Shown here: positions 33,005-40,813 of the stretch, piece by piece | How positions within the stretch are numbered: position 1 is the first letter of the stretch | How the letters are laid out: the number at the start of each line of letters is the position of its first letter | NCBI RefSeq assembly: GCF_014651115.1 | Contig: NZ_BMWG01000005.1 | Location: 132,024 to 196,023, forward strand | Origin: Streptomyces inusitatus | GTDB lineage: Bacteria; Actinomycetota; Actinomycetes; Streptomycetales; Streptomycetaceae | Direction of reading: 5' to 3' | Length of the DNA: 64,000 nucleotides | Notes under the pieces: model-generated | What the model was told of the DNA's origin: nothing | Databases searched by the model: none | The model's input: only the letters and a program-made list of their open reading frames with translations | Made by a program: the position numbers and the translations under genes

Positions 33005-34126
33005 TCATGCCACGCATTCGATCAGCCGGTCGCAGACGTAGTCGACCTCTTCGAGACTGATCAGCGGATGGATGGGGAGGCAGATGACATCTCGGGAAAA
33101 ACGCTCGGCCACAGGCGTAGGGCGGCTGGCGCCGATCGGAAATTCACCGAGCGGCCTGAAGTAGATTTCAGATTCGATTCCAGCGGAATCGAGCTCCTTC
33201 CGCACCCGCTCCCGATCCTTGACCAGAACGGGCACGGCGAAGCCCCCGGACCGATCGGAGTCATCGGCTTCCCGCACAAGCTCCACCGGGGAGCCGGCCA
33301 GTCGCTCCCGGTAGCGACGCACGATTGACCTGCGCTTTTGCAGCTTGCTCTGCAACCCTTCGAGCTGCGCGAGACCGATCGCCGCCATGATGTCGCCCAT
33401 GTTGTACTTGAATCCCAACTCGGGGATGTCGTAGGGGTTCCCCCAGGATCGGGCACCCGTATCGATTCCGAGTCTGCGCAGTCGCTTCGCCCGCTCCGCA
33501 GAGGCAGCATCGGGGAAGGTCACACATCCGCCTTCACCGACAGCAAGAGATTTCGTCGCATGGAAAGAATACGCTTGAATATGTGGCGACTCGCTCATCG
33601 GGCGTCCCCGCCACATCGAACCGATGGCGTGAGCACAGTCCTCGACGACCGTCACTTCATATTTTTTGGACAGCTCGTTCAACCCTGCTATATCGCAAGG
33701 GATTCCCGAGTAGTGGACGGCTATAATGGCGCTGACATCCGGCTCGGCCTCCAGGATTTCACGCACCGACTTCAGGTCGATGTTCCCCGTGGCGCGTTCA
33801 ATATCTGCGAGAATCACCCGGCACTGATGCTGAAGTGCCACTGATGCTGTCGAAACAAATGTATTGGCGGGAACTATGACGGCGCTCCCCTTGGGCACTC
33901 CTGCCGCAACAAGCGCAAGATGGAGAGCTGCGGTTCCGGAGTTCACGGCGACTGGATGCTTGCCGAGTAAATCCGTGCTCGCCAGCTCCTGTTCAAACTT
34001 CTCGGTAACGGGACCGAGTCCGATCCAGCCGGATTCAAAAACCTCTCGGAGGCGGTCCAGCGAGGATTTCTCTACTTGCGGTCGGTACATTCTGATTTCG
34101 CTCTTCGGCGGGACATGCTGCGACAC
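33005..34126 (-). CDS. amiB: DegT/DnrJ/EryC1 sugar 4-aminotransferase
   Basis: 373-residue PLP enzyme. The Schiff-base lysine is K192 in SFHATKSLAVGEGG, Asp163 sits in VEDCAHA, and NSGTAALHLAL binds the cofactor phosphate. Having Lys rather than His it should be a true aminotransferase, expected to install the C4 amine of the amosamine-type sugar, not a SpnQ-like dehydratase. GTG at 34126 follows GGGAG. Leu53 is encoded by TTA, making this first gene of the 12-gene operon (amiB to pabAB) bldA-dependent. A copy of the putative TetR operator lies 128 bp upstream. Confidence 0.9.
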   Translation of the reverse strand: MSQHVPPKSEIRMYRPQVEKSSLDRLREVFESGWIGLGPVTEKFEQELASTDLLGKHPVAVNSGTAALHLALVAAGVPKGSAVIVPANTFVSTASVALQHQCRVILADIERATGNIDLKSVREILEAEPDVSAIIAVHYSGIPCDIAGLNELSKKYEVTVVEDCAHAIGSMWRGRPMSESPHIQAYSFHATKSLAVGEGGCVTFPDAASAERAKRLRRLGIDTGARSWGNPYDIPELGFKYNMGDIMAAIGLAQLEGLQSKLQKRRSIVRRYRERLAGSPVELVREADDSDRSGGFAVPVLVKDRERVRKELDSAGIESEIYFRPLGEFPIGASRPTPVAERFSRDVICLPIHPLISLEEVDYVCDRLIECVA

Positions 34127-34253
34127 AACACACTCCCTTCACCGCTTCCGCGGGAATTATCCGGATCAAAATTTCAGCACCTGCGCACACAGCTGTGCGC
34201 CCGTCAACAGATTCCCCTTCAAGTCATCGCTGCCCAGCGAGGAGACCTCACTC

Positions 34254-34269
34254 TATATCGGCTGTGATA
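34254..34269. promoter_or_regulatory. Putative TetR operator, copy 3 (amiB promoter)
   Basis: On the minus strand this reads TATCACAGCCGATATA. The left arm and centre are identical to copy 1, while the right arm is degenerate (4 of 6). It lies 128 bp upstream of the amiB start, in the only large gap before the long operon. Confidence 0.5.
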
Positions 34270-34933
34270 AAACGTAAAGCAATTGGCGTTGATTACAAGC
34301 CACAAGCCCGTGTGACCTGCAGCTATCCAACTGGCCAAGAGTGCCGCACAGCCCTCGGGACGCCGTCCGTACCCCCGACGGAGCGCACTGGACCGCCTCC
34401 CGGCGGCGTCGCGGAAGTGAAGCCCCGGTGAGGTCCGCGCGGGCTCAGGTTCCGCGGTGCGGGCGGAGCTTCGAGCGGGACTGGCCTCGGTCGGAGAAGG
34501 TACGAGCTCGGATTCCGGTTCGAGTGCGGCTCCGGCACCGGCTCCGCGGGCCTCGGCAAAGGCCGGGCAGGCCGAGGGCGGCCGCATCGTGGTGCGGCGG
34601 CCGTCCGGTCCTGATGTTCCGGCGGCTGCGGTCTCGCCGGCGATCGGCAGGTACGTCTGGGTGAGACGGCTTAGCACCGGGTGATACGCGGCGAGTTCGG
34701 CGCGGTCGATCGCCGCCAGGGCGGACGCCCACGCTCGCGTTCGTCGCGAACGCGGCGCCCATGCTCTTGGCCTGTCTCAGGGTGACGGGGGGGGGAATCC
34801 GGTTCTCGGCGCACCGGCCTCTTCGACCGATCGCCGCGCTCGCGCCTCGGACAACCGCCTGGCCCCGGCCGGCATGACGGCGACAACCGCGCGTACGGCG
34901 GCGACGGTGCTGAACATCTGCGGTCACCCGTGC
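34270..34933. other. Non-coding stretch at right boundary of the cluster
   Basis: About 660 bp with no gene I can support. Several short arginine/proline-rich frames exist on both strands without ribosome sites. On the minus strand a fragment near 34640-34740 reads RAWASALAAIDRAELAAYHP and continues to LTQTYLPIAGE, which looks protein-like but has no intact start or length, so it may be a gene remnant. A run of nine G lies at 34787-34795. In the recalled ami order this is where amiA would be. Confidence 0.5.
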
Positions 34934-36124
34934 TCAGCGCCGTACGCGGGGCATGCCCAGACCGATCCACGCGATGATCTCGCGCTGGATCTCGTTGTTG
35001 CCGCCGCCGAAGGTGAAGACCACGGAGGAGCGGTAGCCGCGTTCCAGCTCGCCGTGGAGGACGGTGGAGGCGGAGCCCTCTTTGAGGGGGCCGGAGGCGG
35101 CGAGGATCTCCATGAGCCAGCCGTAGGCGTCGCGGCGGGCCTCGGAGCTGTAGACCTTGACGGCGGAGGCGTCGTGAGGGGTGAGGGTGCCGTCCTCGAC
35201 GGCGCTGACCATCTGCCAGTTGAGGAGTTTGAGGGCGTCGAGGCGGGTGTGGGCGCGGGCGAGGAGGGTGCGGACCCAGGAGAGGTCGATGACGCGGCGG
35301 CCGTCGGCGATCTTGGTGGCGGCGGCCCAGTCGCGGACGTCGCTGAGGGCGCGAATGGCTGTCGCGCCGTGGGCGGCGAGGGTGACGCGTTCATGGTTGA
35401 GCTGATGGGTGATCAGTCGCCAGCCCTCGTTCTCGGGGCCGACCCGGCGGGTGGCGGGGACGCGGATGTTCTCGTAGTGGCTCGCGGTGGTGTCGTGGGA
35501 GGCGAGGGTGTTGATGAGGGTGCAGGAGTAGCCGGGGTCGGTGGTCGGTACGAGGAGGATGCTGATGCCCCGGTGCGGGGGCGCGGCGGGGTCGGTGCGC
35601 ACGGCGAGCCAGACCCAGTCGGCGGTGTCGCCGTTGGTGGTCCAGATCTTCTGGCCGTCGACGGTGTAGTGGCCGGTCAGCTCGTCGCCGGTGCGTACGG
35701 CGCGGGTCTTGAGGGCGGCGAGATCGGTGCCGGCCTCGGGTTCGCTGTAGCCGATGGCGAAGTCGATCTCACCGCTGAGGATCCGGGGGAGGAAGTGGGC
35801 CTTCTGCTCCTCGGTGCCGAAGCGCATGATCGTGGGGCCGACGGTGTTGAGCGCCATCAGGGGCAGCGGTACGCCCGCCTGGGCGGCCTCGTCGAAGAAG
35901 ATGAACTGTTCCATGGGGCTCAGCCCGCCCCCGCCGTACTCCTTGGGCCAGCCCGCGCCGAGTCTGCCGTCGGCGCCGAGGCGGCGGATGGTGGCGCGGT
36001 AGAAGCGCTTCCGCTCGGCGGGGTCGGCGTGGCGGGCGTAGGCGTTCTCGGGCACGAGTTCGGCGAAGTACTCGCGCAGTTCGGCGCGGAGCCGCCGCTG
36101 TTCGGGTGTGTGGGCGAGGTGCAC
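34934..36124 (-). CDS. Acyl-CoA dehydrogenase (FadE-type)
   Basis: 396-residue FAD-dependent acyl-CoA dehydrogenase. The N-terminal helical domain begins VHLAHTPEQRRLRAELREYF. The FAD/substrate motifs include FAIGYSEPEAGTDLAALKT and WTTNGD. The C-terminal FGGGNNEIQREIIAWIGLG matches the family end. The frame extends to 36166, but GTG at 36124 has GGAGGGG just upstream and gives the standard start. It stands alone beside the cluster, outside a strong terminator, and is probably part of ordinary lipid or steroid catabolism. Confidence 0.9.
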   Translation of the reverse strand: MHLAHTPEQRRLRAELREYFAELVPENAYARHADPAERKRFYRATIRRLGADGRLGAGWPKEYGGGGLSPMEQFIFFDEAAQAGVPLPLMALNTVGPTIMRFGTEEQKAHFLPRILSGEIDFAIGYSEPEAGTDLAALKTRAVRTGDELTGHYTVDGQKIWTTNGDTADWVWLAVRTDPAAPPHRGISILLVPTTDPGYSCTLINTLASHDTTASHYENIRVPATRRVGPENEGWRLITHQLNHERVTLAAHGATAIRALSDVRDWAAATKIADGRRVIDLSWVRTLLARAHTRLDALKLLNWQMVSAVEDGTLTPHDASAVKVYSSEARRDAYGWLMEILAASGPLKEGSASTVLHGELERGYRSSVVFTFGGGNNEIQREIIAWIGLGMPRVRR

Positions 36125-36213
36125 GGCCCCTCCAGAGTCTCGGTCCGTACCGGACGCGGCGCACACGGTAGAACGTGTTGCAAGAATCTGGAAGGGGCGG
36201 GGATCCGCGAACT

Positions 36214-36264
36214 CTCCGCCGGGCCGGACGGCAGACCGCAGGAAGGCCGTCCGGCCCGGCGGAG
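36214..36264. terminator. Strong hairpin terminator of the vitamin-uptake operon
   Basis: Perfect 19-bp inverted repeat (arms 36214-36232 and 36246-36264, 13-nt loop), 11 bp beyond the stop of the last DUF4430 gene. It has no U-run, as is common in Streptomyces. Confidence 0.75.
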
Positions 36265-36274
36265 GCGGTGGTTC

Positions 36275-36763
36275 CTACAGCTCGGTCCAGGTGAAGGCCA
36301 CCCGGTCACCGGCCTTGATCCGGAACTGGCAGCCGCCGACCGGGGTCGCGACGCCGTTGACGGAGATGTTCCAGTACGCCGTGGAGCCGCCGGCGCTGCC
36401 CGCGATGGTGGTCACGAAGTAGTCGTCGAACGAGGGGTACCAGATGCCGTCCCAGGTGAAGCCCGCCGCGCTCGCCGCGTCGTCGAGGGCGGCGGTGGGG
36501 GTGGCGCCGGGGGTGGGGTTGTGGCCGTTGTTGGTGCCGTCGCAGATGTGTGTGCCGCCGGAGGCCGTGGTGACGTTGTGACCGGTGGTCGTGATGTTGG
36601 AACTGTAGATCGTGGAGGTGGGGCCGGTGACCGTGAGGTGGACGGTCACCGGGGTGGCCAGGGCCGTCGCGGGGGTGGCGGTCGCCGCGGGGGCCCAGAA
36701 GGTGAGCGCGAGGGCGAGGGCCGCGGTGGCCGCGGCGAAACGCCGGGAGATGCTGCCGATCAT
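36275..36763 (-). CDS. Secreted DUF4430 protein (transcobalamin beta-domain-like)
   Basis: 162-residue exported protein. A Sec signal (RRFAAATAALALALTFWAPAATA) is followed by one DUF4430 domain, the fold of the C-terminal domain of transcobalamin and intrinsic factor. AALDDAASAAGFTW, AYWNISVNGVATPVGG and a final GDRVAFTW are typical. There is no anchor, so it is released or held by a partner. It is the last gene of the riboswitch-led operon, 49 bp after the alpha-barrel protein, with which it may form a two-part corrinoid-binding protein. Confidence 0.85.
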   Translation of the reverse strand: MIGSISRRFAAATAALALALTFWAPAATATPATALATPVTVHLTVTGPTSTIYSSNITTTGHNVTTASGGTHICDGTNNGHNPTPGATPTAALDDAASAAGFTWDGIWYPSFDDYFVTTIAGSAGGSTAYWNISVNGVATPVGGCQFRIKAGDRVAFTWTEL

Positions 36764-36812
36764 GGGGTGGTTCTTCCTCTCGGAAAAGTGGGTGGGACGG
36801 GGATGGGGGTGG

Positions 36813-38270
36813 TCAGGAGGCGCGTCGGCGCAGACGTACGGCGTAGAGCGCGCCGCCTCCGCAGACGATGAGGGCCAGGGCCGCCGCGCCGTAGGTCAGG
36901 GCGGGCGAGCCGGTGGAGGCGAGCGGACCGCCGGAGGAGCCTCCGGTGGAGCCGGTGCCGGTGGAGCCGGAGGCCGCGGTCTCGGTGGCCGCAGCCGTGG
37001 CCGTGGCCGTGGCGGACGCCGTCGCGGTGAAGTCGGAGTAATCGGGGTACGAGTCCGCGGAGTCCGACGGGTCGGCGGTGGTCGGCGAGGTGTCGCCGGG
37101 CCTGTCGGACGACGTCTTGCTCGGCGTCGGCGTCGGGGTCGGCGTCGGGGTCGGCGTGGGAGTGGGGGTCGGCGTGGGAGTGGGGGTCGGGGTCGGGGTG
37201 GGCGTCTCCTCCGGAGCGCATTCGATGGCCGCGAGGTCCTCGGCTGCTCCCCTGCCGTCGATGTCGGCGAGCGACTCGCCCGCGAGCGCCGGGACGACCT
37301 GCGCGGTGGCGCGCAGCGCCGATCCGTCGGCCTTGGGCTCCAGGTAGCCCACCGCGCCCCGGTCGGCGGCCGGTGCGTCACAGCCGAGCTGCATGGTCCG
37401 CAGCCAGGCGATGCCCTTGACGGCGGCCTCGGCACGGCCTCCGGCGGCCAGCGCCTGGACGGCCAGGGCGGTGGAGTTGGAGTTGCCCGCCACGGGTGTG
37501 CCGAAGCCGTTGTCGCCGAAGCCGCCGTCGGACCGCTGCTGCTGGATCAGCCAGCGGAGCGCGGGCTTCACGTCCGCCTTGCGGTTCGCGGCCAGGAGCG
37601 CCTGGACGGCTATGCCGGTGCTGTCGGTGTGGGACTTGCACTTGGCGGGATCGGCACGGAAGTTCAGGGGATACCCGCCGTCGGCGCAGCGGGAGGCGGC
37701 GAGGAAGTCGACGGCCTTGGCCGGGAGTTTCCCGGTGCGTTCCAGGGCGAGGACGGCCAGGGACTGGCCGAACTGGTTGGACATGTCGCCGCCGACCCGG
37801 TCGTCGGTGAAGCGGCCGTTCTCCTGGAGCCGGCCGAGCAGCGTGGCCTCCAGGTCGTGGCCGCCGAACTTCTTGGGGTCCCGGCCCTGGACGGCGGCGA
37901 CCAGGGCGAGCTTGGCGGTGCCGCCCATGTTCACCCTGCCGGGTGTGCCGCCGGTGACGTAGCTCGTGGCGTTGAGCTCCAGCCAGTCGGTCGCCCTGGC
38001 CGCCGCTCTGCCGCCCTTCCCGGTGGAGGCGAGGGCGAGGACGATGTCGGCGGTGAGTCCGTGGTCGCCCTTGGCGTTGCTGCCGTCGGTCAGCTTCGAG
38101 GCCATCCAGGTGGCGGCCGCGTCCGAGGGGGAGAACAGCGGTGCGGCGGCGGGGCCGTTCGCGGCGGCGGGGTGCGTGCCGCTCAGTCCGGCCGCCGCGA
38201 TCGCGCCCGCGACGGCGAGGGCGGGTAGCGCTGCGGCCAGTCTCCGCAGGGGTCGCGTGGGCGTGCTCAT
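36813..38270 (-). CDS. LAXTG-anchored alpha-barrel protein (transcobalamin alpha-domain-like)
   Basis: 485-residue surface protein. The order is: signal peptide; prenyltransferase/squalene-cyclase-type helical repeats (~45-340, with units such as QQQRSDGGFGDNGFGTP and ASRCADGGYPLNF); a Thr-Pro-rich wall-spanning linker (~355-385); an Ala/Thr/Ser-rich spacer; LASTG; a hydrophobic helix; and an RLRRR tail. LASTG fits the LAXTG motif cut by Streptomyces class E sortases. The helical repeats form the alpha6-alpha6 barrel seen in intrinsic factor/transcobalamin, and with the DUF4430 partner it probably captures cobalamin-like ligands at the cell surface for the ECF transporter. ATG at 38270 follows AGGAG. 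Confidence 0.85.
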   Translation of the reverse strand: MSTPTRPLRRLAAALPALAVAGAIAAAGLSGTHPAAANGPAAAPLFSPSDAAATWMASKLTDGSNAKGDHGLTADIVLALASTGKGGRAAARATDWLELNATSYVTGGTPGRVNMGGTAKLALVAAVQGRDPKKFGGHDLEATLLGRLQENGRFTDDRVGGDMSNQFGQSLAVLALERTGKLPAKAVDFLAASRCADGGYPLNFRADPAKCKSHTDSTGIAVQALLAANRKADVKPALRWLIQQQRSDGGFGDNGFGTPVAGNSNSTALAVQALAAGGRAEAAVKGIAWLRTMQLGCDAPAADRGAVGYLEPKADGSALRATAQVVPALAGESLADIDGRGAAEDLAAIECAPEETPTPTPTPTPTPTPTPTPTPTPTPTPTPSKTSSDRPGDTSPTTADPSDSADSYPDYSDFTATASATATATAAATETAASGSTGTGSTGGSSGGPLASTGSPALTYGAAALALIVCGGGALYAVRLRRRAS

Positions 38271-38292
38271 CGGTACTCCTCGGTACGGCGGG

Positions 38293-38355
38293 ACGGGTAC
38301 GGGTCGGAAGCGGGTACGGGTACGGGTACGGGGTCGGAAGCGGGTACGGGTACGC
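38293..38355. repeat. Short GGGTAC-type direct repeats
   Basis: Repeated CGGGTA hexamers plus two copies of GGGTCGGAAGCGGGTACGGG lie in the 99-bp gap between the ECF S-component gene and the alpha-barrel gene. They probably have no role beyond spacing. Confidence 0.6.
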
Positions 38356-38369
38356 AGGTACGGGGGCGG

Positions 38370-39194
38370 TCATGCGCGGGGAGGGTCGAAGACGACGGGC
38401 GCGTCGAAGGCGGCGCGCCGGGACGCCCGGCGCAGCACGGCCAGTACGGCGGGGCCGACCAGCACGATGGCGAGGAGGTTGGTGAGCGCGCGCCCGGTGT
38501 CCCAGCCGAAGGTGGAGGTGGTCAGCGTGAAGATGAGGAAGGTGTGCAGGTTCTCGGGGACCGTGGCGGTGGGGTCGAAGGAGAGCTGGGTGTCGGTCCC
38601 GGCGGTGAAGGGCCAGAACCACATGTTCATGAGGAGGCCGAATGTGTAGGCGGCGACGACTCCGTAGCAGGCGAGCAGGGCGATCTCGGCCCGTCCGGTG
38701 ACCCGCCGGGGAAGCAGTCCCGCGCCGAGCCCGATCCAGGCGGAGGAGATCATCTGGAACGGCAGCCAGGGGCCGACTCCTGCGGTGAGCAGCGCGGAGG
38801 CGAAGAGCGAGAGCGCGCCGAGCACGAAGCCGAACCCCGGGCCGAACACCCGCCCGGCGAGCACCAGGAGGAAGAAGACGGTCTCGATGCCCGCCGTGCC
38901 CGCGCCGAGCGGCCGCAGTCCGGCGTTGACGGCGGAGAGCACGCCGAGGAGTGCGAGCGCCTTGGGGTCGATGCCGCCCGAGGACATCTCGGCGAGGACG
39001 ACGGCGAGGACCACGGGCATCACGATGACGAAGATCAGCGGGGCGTCGGCGGAGTGGGCGACGGCCTCGGGCCGGGGCGGGGCGAACAGCGGCCAGAAGA
39101 ACATGACCAGCCCGGCGGCGCTCGCCAGGGCCAGGACGACCCAGGTGCGCGGACGTATCCGCAGCACGGAGACGCGCCGGCCGGCGGCGCTCAT
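38370..39194 (-). CDS. ECF transporter S component (substrate-binding membrane protein)
   Basis: 274-residue membrane protein with about six helices. It gives specificity to an energy-coupling-factor importer. The central part (VLAVVLAEMSSGGIDPKALA, GIETVFFLLVLAGRVFG, FVLGALSLFASALLTAG) has the S-component character and FQMISSAWIGLGAGL is typical. The ATG at 39194 overlaps the ATPase stop by 4 bp. Control by a cobalamin riboswitch and linkage to transcobalamin-like proteins suggest a cobalamin, cobinamide or related corrinoid ligand. Confidence 0.87.
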   Translation of the reverse strand: MSAAGRRVSVLRIRPRTWVVLALASAAGLVMFFWPLFAPPRPEAVAHSADAPLIFVIVMPVVLAVVLAEMSSGGIDPKALALLGVLSAVNAGLRPLGAGTAGIETVFFLLVLAGRVFGPGFGFVLGALSLFASALLTAGVGPWLPFQMISSAWIGLGAGLLPRRVTGRAEIALLACYGVVAAYTFGLLMNMWFWPFTAGTDTQLSFDPTATVPENLHTFLIFTLTTSTFGWDTGRALTNLLAIVLVGPAVLAVLRRASRRAAFDAPVVFDPPRA

Positions 39195-40813
39195 GCCGTG
39201 GCCTCCTCTGCGGCGGCGGCGAGGGCGGCGGCGATCTGTTCCACGGTCAGCCAGGGATCGGGCGCGAGCACCTTGGCGACCTGTGGGGCGAACGCGGGCG
39301 AGGAGACCACCACTTCGGCGGTCGGCCCGTCCGCGACGATCTCCCCCTCGGCCATCACGATCACCCGGTCGGCGGCCCCGGCCACGAACTCCACGTCGTG
39401 GGTGGCCACCACCACCGCCCGGCCCTCGGCGGCGAGCCGCCGGACGATCTCGGTGAAGCGGGCCTTGGCGCGGTAGTCGAGCCCCCGGGTCGGCTCGTCG
39501 AGGAGTACGGTCCCGGGGGCCGCGCCCAGCTGTACGGCGAGTACGAGGGCGAGCTGCTGGCCCTCGGAGAGATCGCGGGGGTGGCGGTCGCCGGGGATCC
39601 CGGGGGCGATGGAGTCCAGCAGCGCGCGGGAGACGCCCGCCGCCGTGCCGGACTCGGTGTCGCCCTGGGCGCATTCGGCGTCCACGGTCTCCAGATAGAG
39701 CAGATCGCTCGCGGTCTGCGGCACCAGGCCGACCAGTGCCCGGGCGGCGCGCGCCGACACCTTCCCCGGGTCGGAGCCGAGCACGTCGACCGTGCCGGAC
39801 CGGCGCGGCCCCGAGCCCTGGAGCGCCCACAGCAGCGAGGACTTGCCGGAGCCGTTGCGGCCCATGAGCGCGACGACCTCACCGGCGCGGAGTTCGAGAT
39901 CCACCTCCCGTACGGCGATGGTCCCGCCGTAGGCGACGGTCACCCGCGCTCCCGTCAGCAGGGTCTTTCCGGCGGTGGGAGCGGCGGCGGCCGGGGCGCT
40001 GCGGGCGAGCCGCTTCCTCAGCGGTCCCGCGGCGCGGCGGGCGTCGCGCACGGAGAGCGGGAGCGGCCGCCAGCCGGCGAGCCTGCCCAGCCGTACGACC
40101 GGGGGCGCGACGTCGCTGTCGGCCATCAGCTCGGCGGGCGGGCCGTCGCGCACGGTGCCGTCGCCGACGAGATGGAGCAGCCGGTCCGCGTACTGGAGGA
40201 CTCTCTCCACGCGGTGTTCGGCGAGGAGCACCGTCGTACCGAGGTCGTGGACGAGCCGGACGACGGCGGCGAGGACCTCCTCGGCGGCCGTGGGGTCGAG
40301 CGCGGAGGTGGGCTCGTCGAGTACGAGGACCCGAGGGTGGGCGGTGAGCACCGAGCCGATGGCGACGCGCTGCTGCTGGCCCCCGGAGAGGGTGCGCAGG
40401 GCGCGGCGGCGCAGTTCGGCGATGCCGAGCAGATCGAGGGTCTCCTCGACGCGTTTGCGCATCACGTCGGAGGGGAGGCCCAGCTGTTCCATGCCGTAGG
40501 CGAGTTCGTCCTCGACGGTGTCGGTGACGAATCCGGCCAGTGGGTCCTGGCCGACGACGCCGACGAGATGGGCGAACTCCTGGGGCGGGTAGTGGGCGGT
40601 GTCCTGGCCCGCGACGCTCACCCGGCCGCGCAGACGGCCGCCGGTGAAGCGGGGCACCAGCCCGTTGACCGCGCCGAGCAGGGTCGACTTGCCGACTCCG
40701 GTGGCTCCGGTGACCAGGCAGAGTTCGCCCTCGCCGATGTGGAGGCCGACGTCGGCGAGGGCGGGGCGCTCCGCGCCGGGGTAGTGGAAGGTCACCTGTT
40801 CGAAGGAGATCAC
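39191..40813 (-). CDS. ECF transporter double ATPase (A-A' fusion)
   Basis: 540 residues with two ABC ATPase domains in one chain that power the ECF transporter. The first has Walker A GATGVGKST, signature LSGGQQQRV and LVLDEPTSALD. The second has GRNGSGKSS, signature LSEGQQLAL (Glu replacing Gly) and VLLDEPTRGLD. A linker at ~250-285 is Ala-rich. GTG at 40813 overlaps the stop of the T-component gene (GTGA), and its own stop overlaps the S-component start, so T, A-A' and S are translated as one unit. Confidence 0.93.
   Translation of the reverse strand: MISFEQVTFHYPGAERPALADVGLHIGEGELCLVTGATGVGKSTLLGAVNGLVPRFTGGRLRGRVSVAGQDTAHYPPQEFAHLVGVVGQDPLAGFVTDTVEDELAYGMEQLGLPSDVMRKRVEETLDLLGIAELRRRALRTLSGGQQQRVAIGSVLTAHPRVLVLDEPTSALDPTAAEEVLAAVVRLVHDLGTTVLLAEHRVERVLQYADRLLHLVGDGTVRDGPPAELMADSDVAPPVVRLGRLAGWRPLPLSVRDARRAAGPLRKRLARSAPAAAAPTAGKTLLTGARVTVAYGGTIAVREVDLELRAGEVVALMGRNGSGKSSLLWALQGSGPRRSGTVDVLGSDPGKVSARAARALVGLVPQTASDLLYLETVDAECAQGDTESGTAAGVSRALLDSIAPGIPGDRHPRDLSEGQQLALVLAVQLGAAPGTVLLDEPTRGLDYRAKARFTEIVRRLAAEGRAVVVATHDVEFVAGAADRVIVMAEGEIVADGPTAEVVVSSPAFAPQVAKVLAPDPWLTVEQIAAALAAAAEEATA

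Noticed and set aside
33005..34126. The DegT-type enzyme as the missing SpnQ-like 3-dehydratase
   Set aside because: It keeps the Schiff-base lysine (K192) in ATKS. The PMP-dependent dehydratases have His there and are longer with an iron-sulphur motif.
34219..34970. Short open frames right of the cluster as an amiA gene
   Set aside because: No frame exceeds ~160 codons, none has a ribosome site, and composition is Arg/Pro-rich. Only a remnant is possible.
37124..37204. GTCGGCGTCGGG-type repeats as a CRISPR or regulatory array
   Set aside because: They encode the Thr-Pro linker of the wall-anchored protein in frame; there are no spacers.
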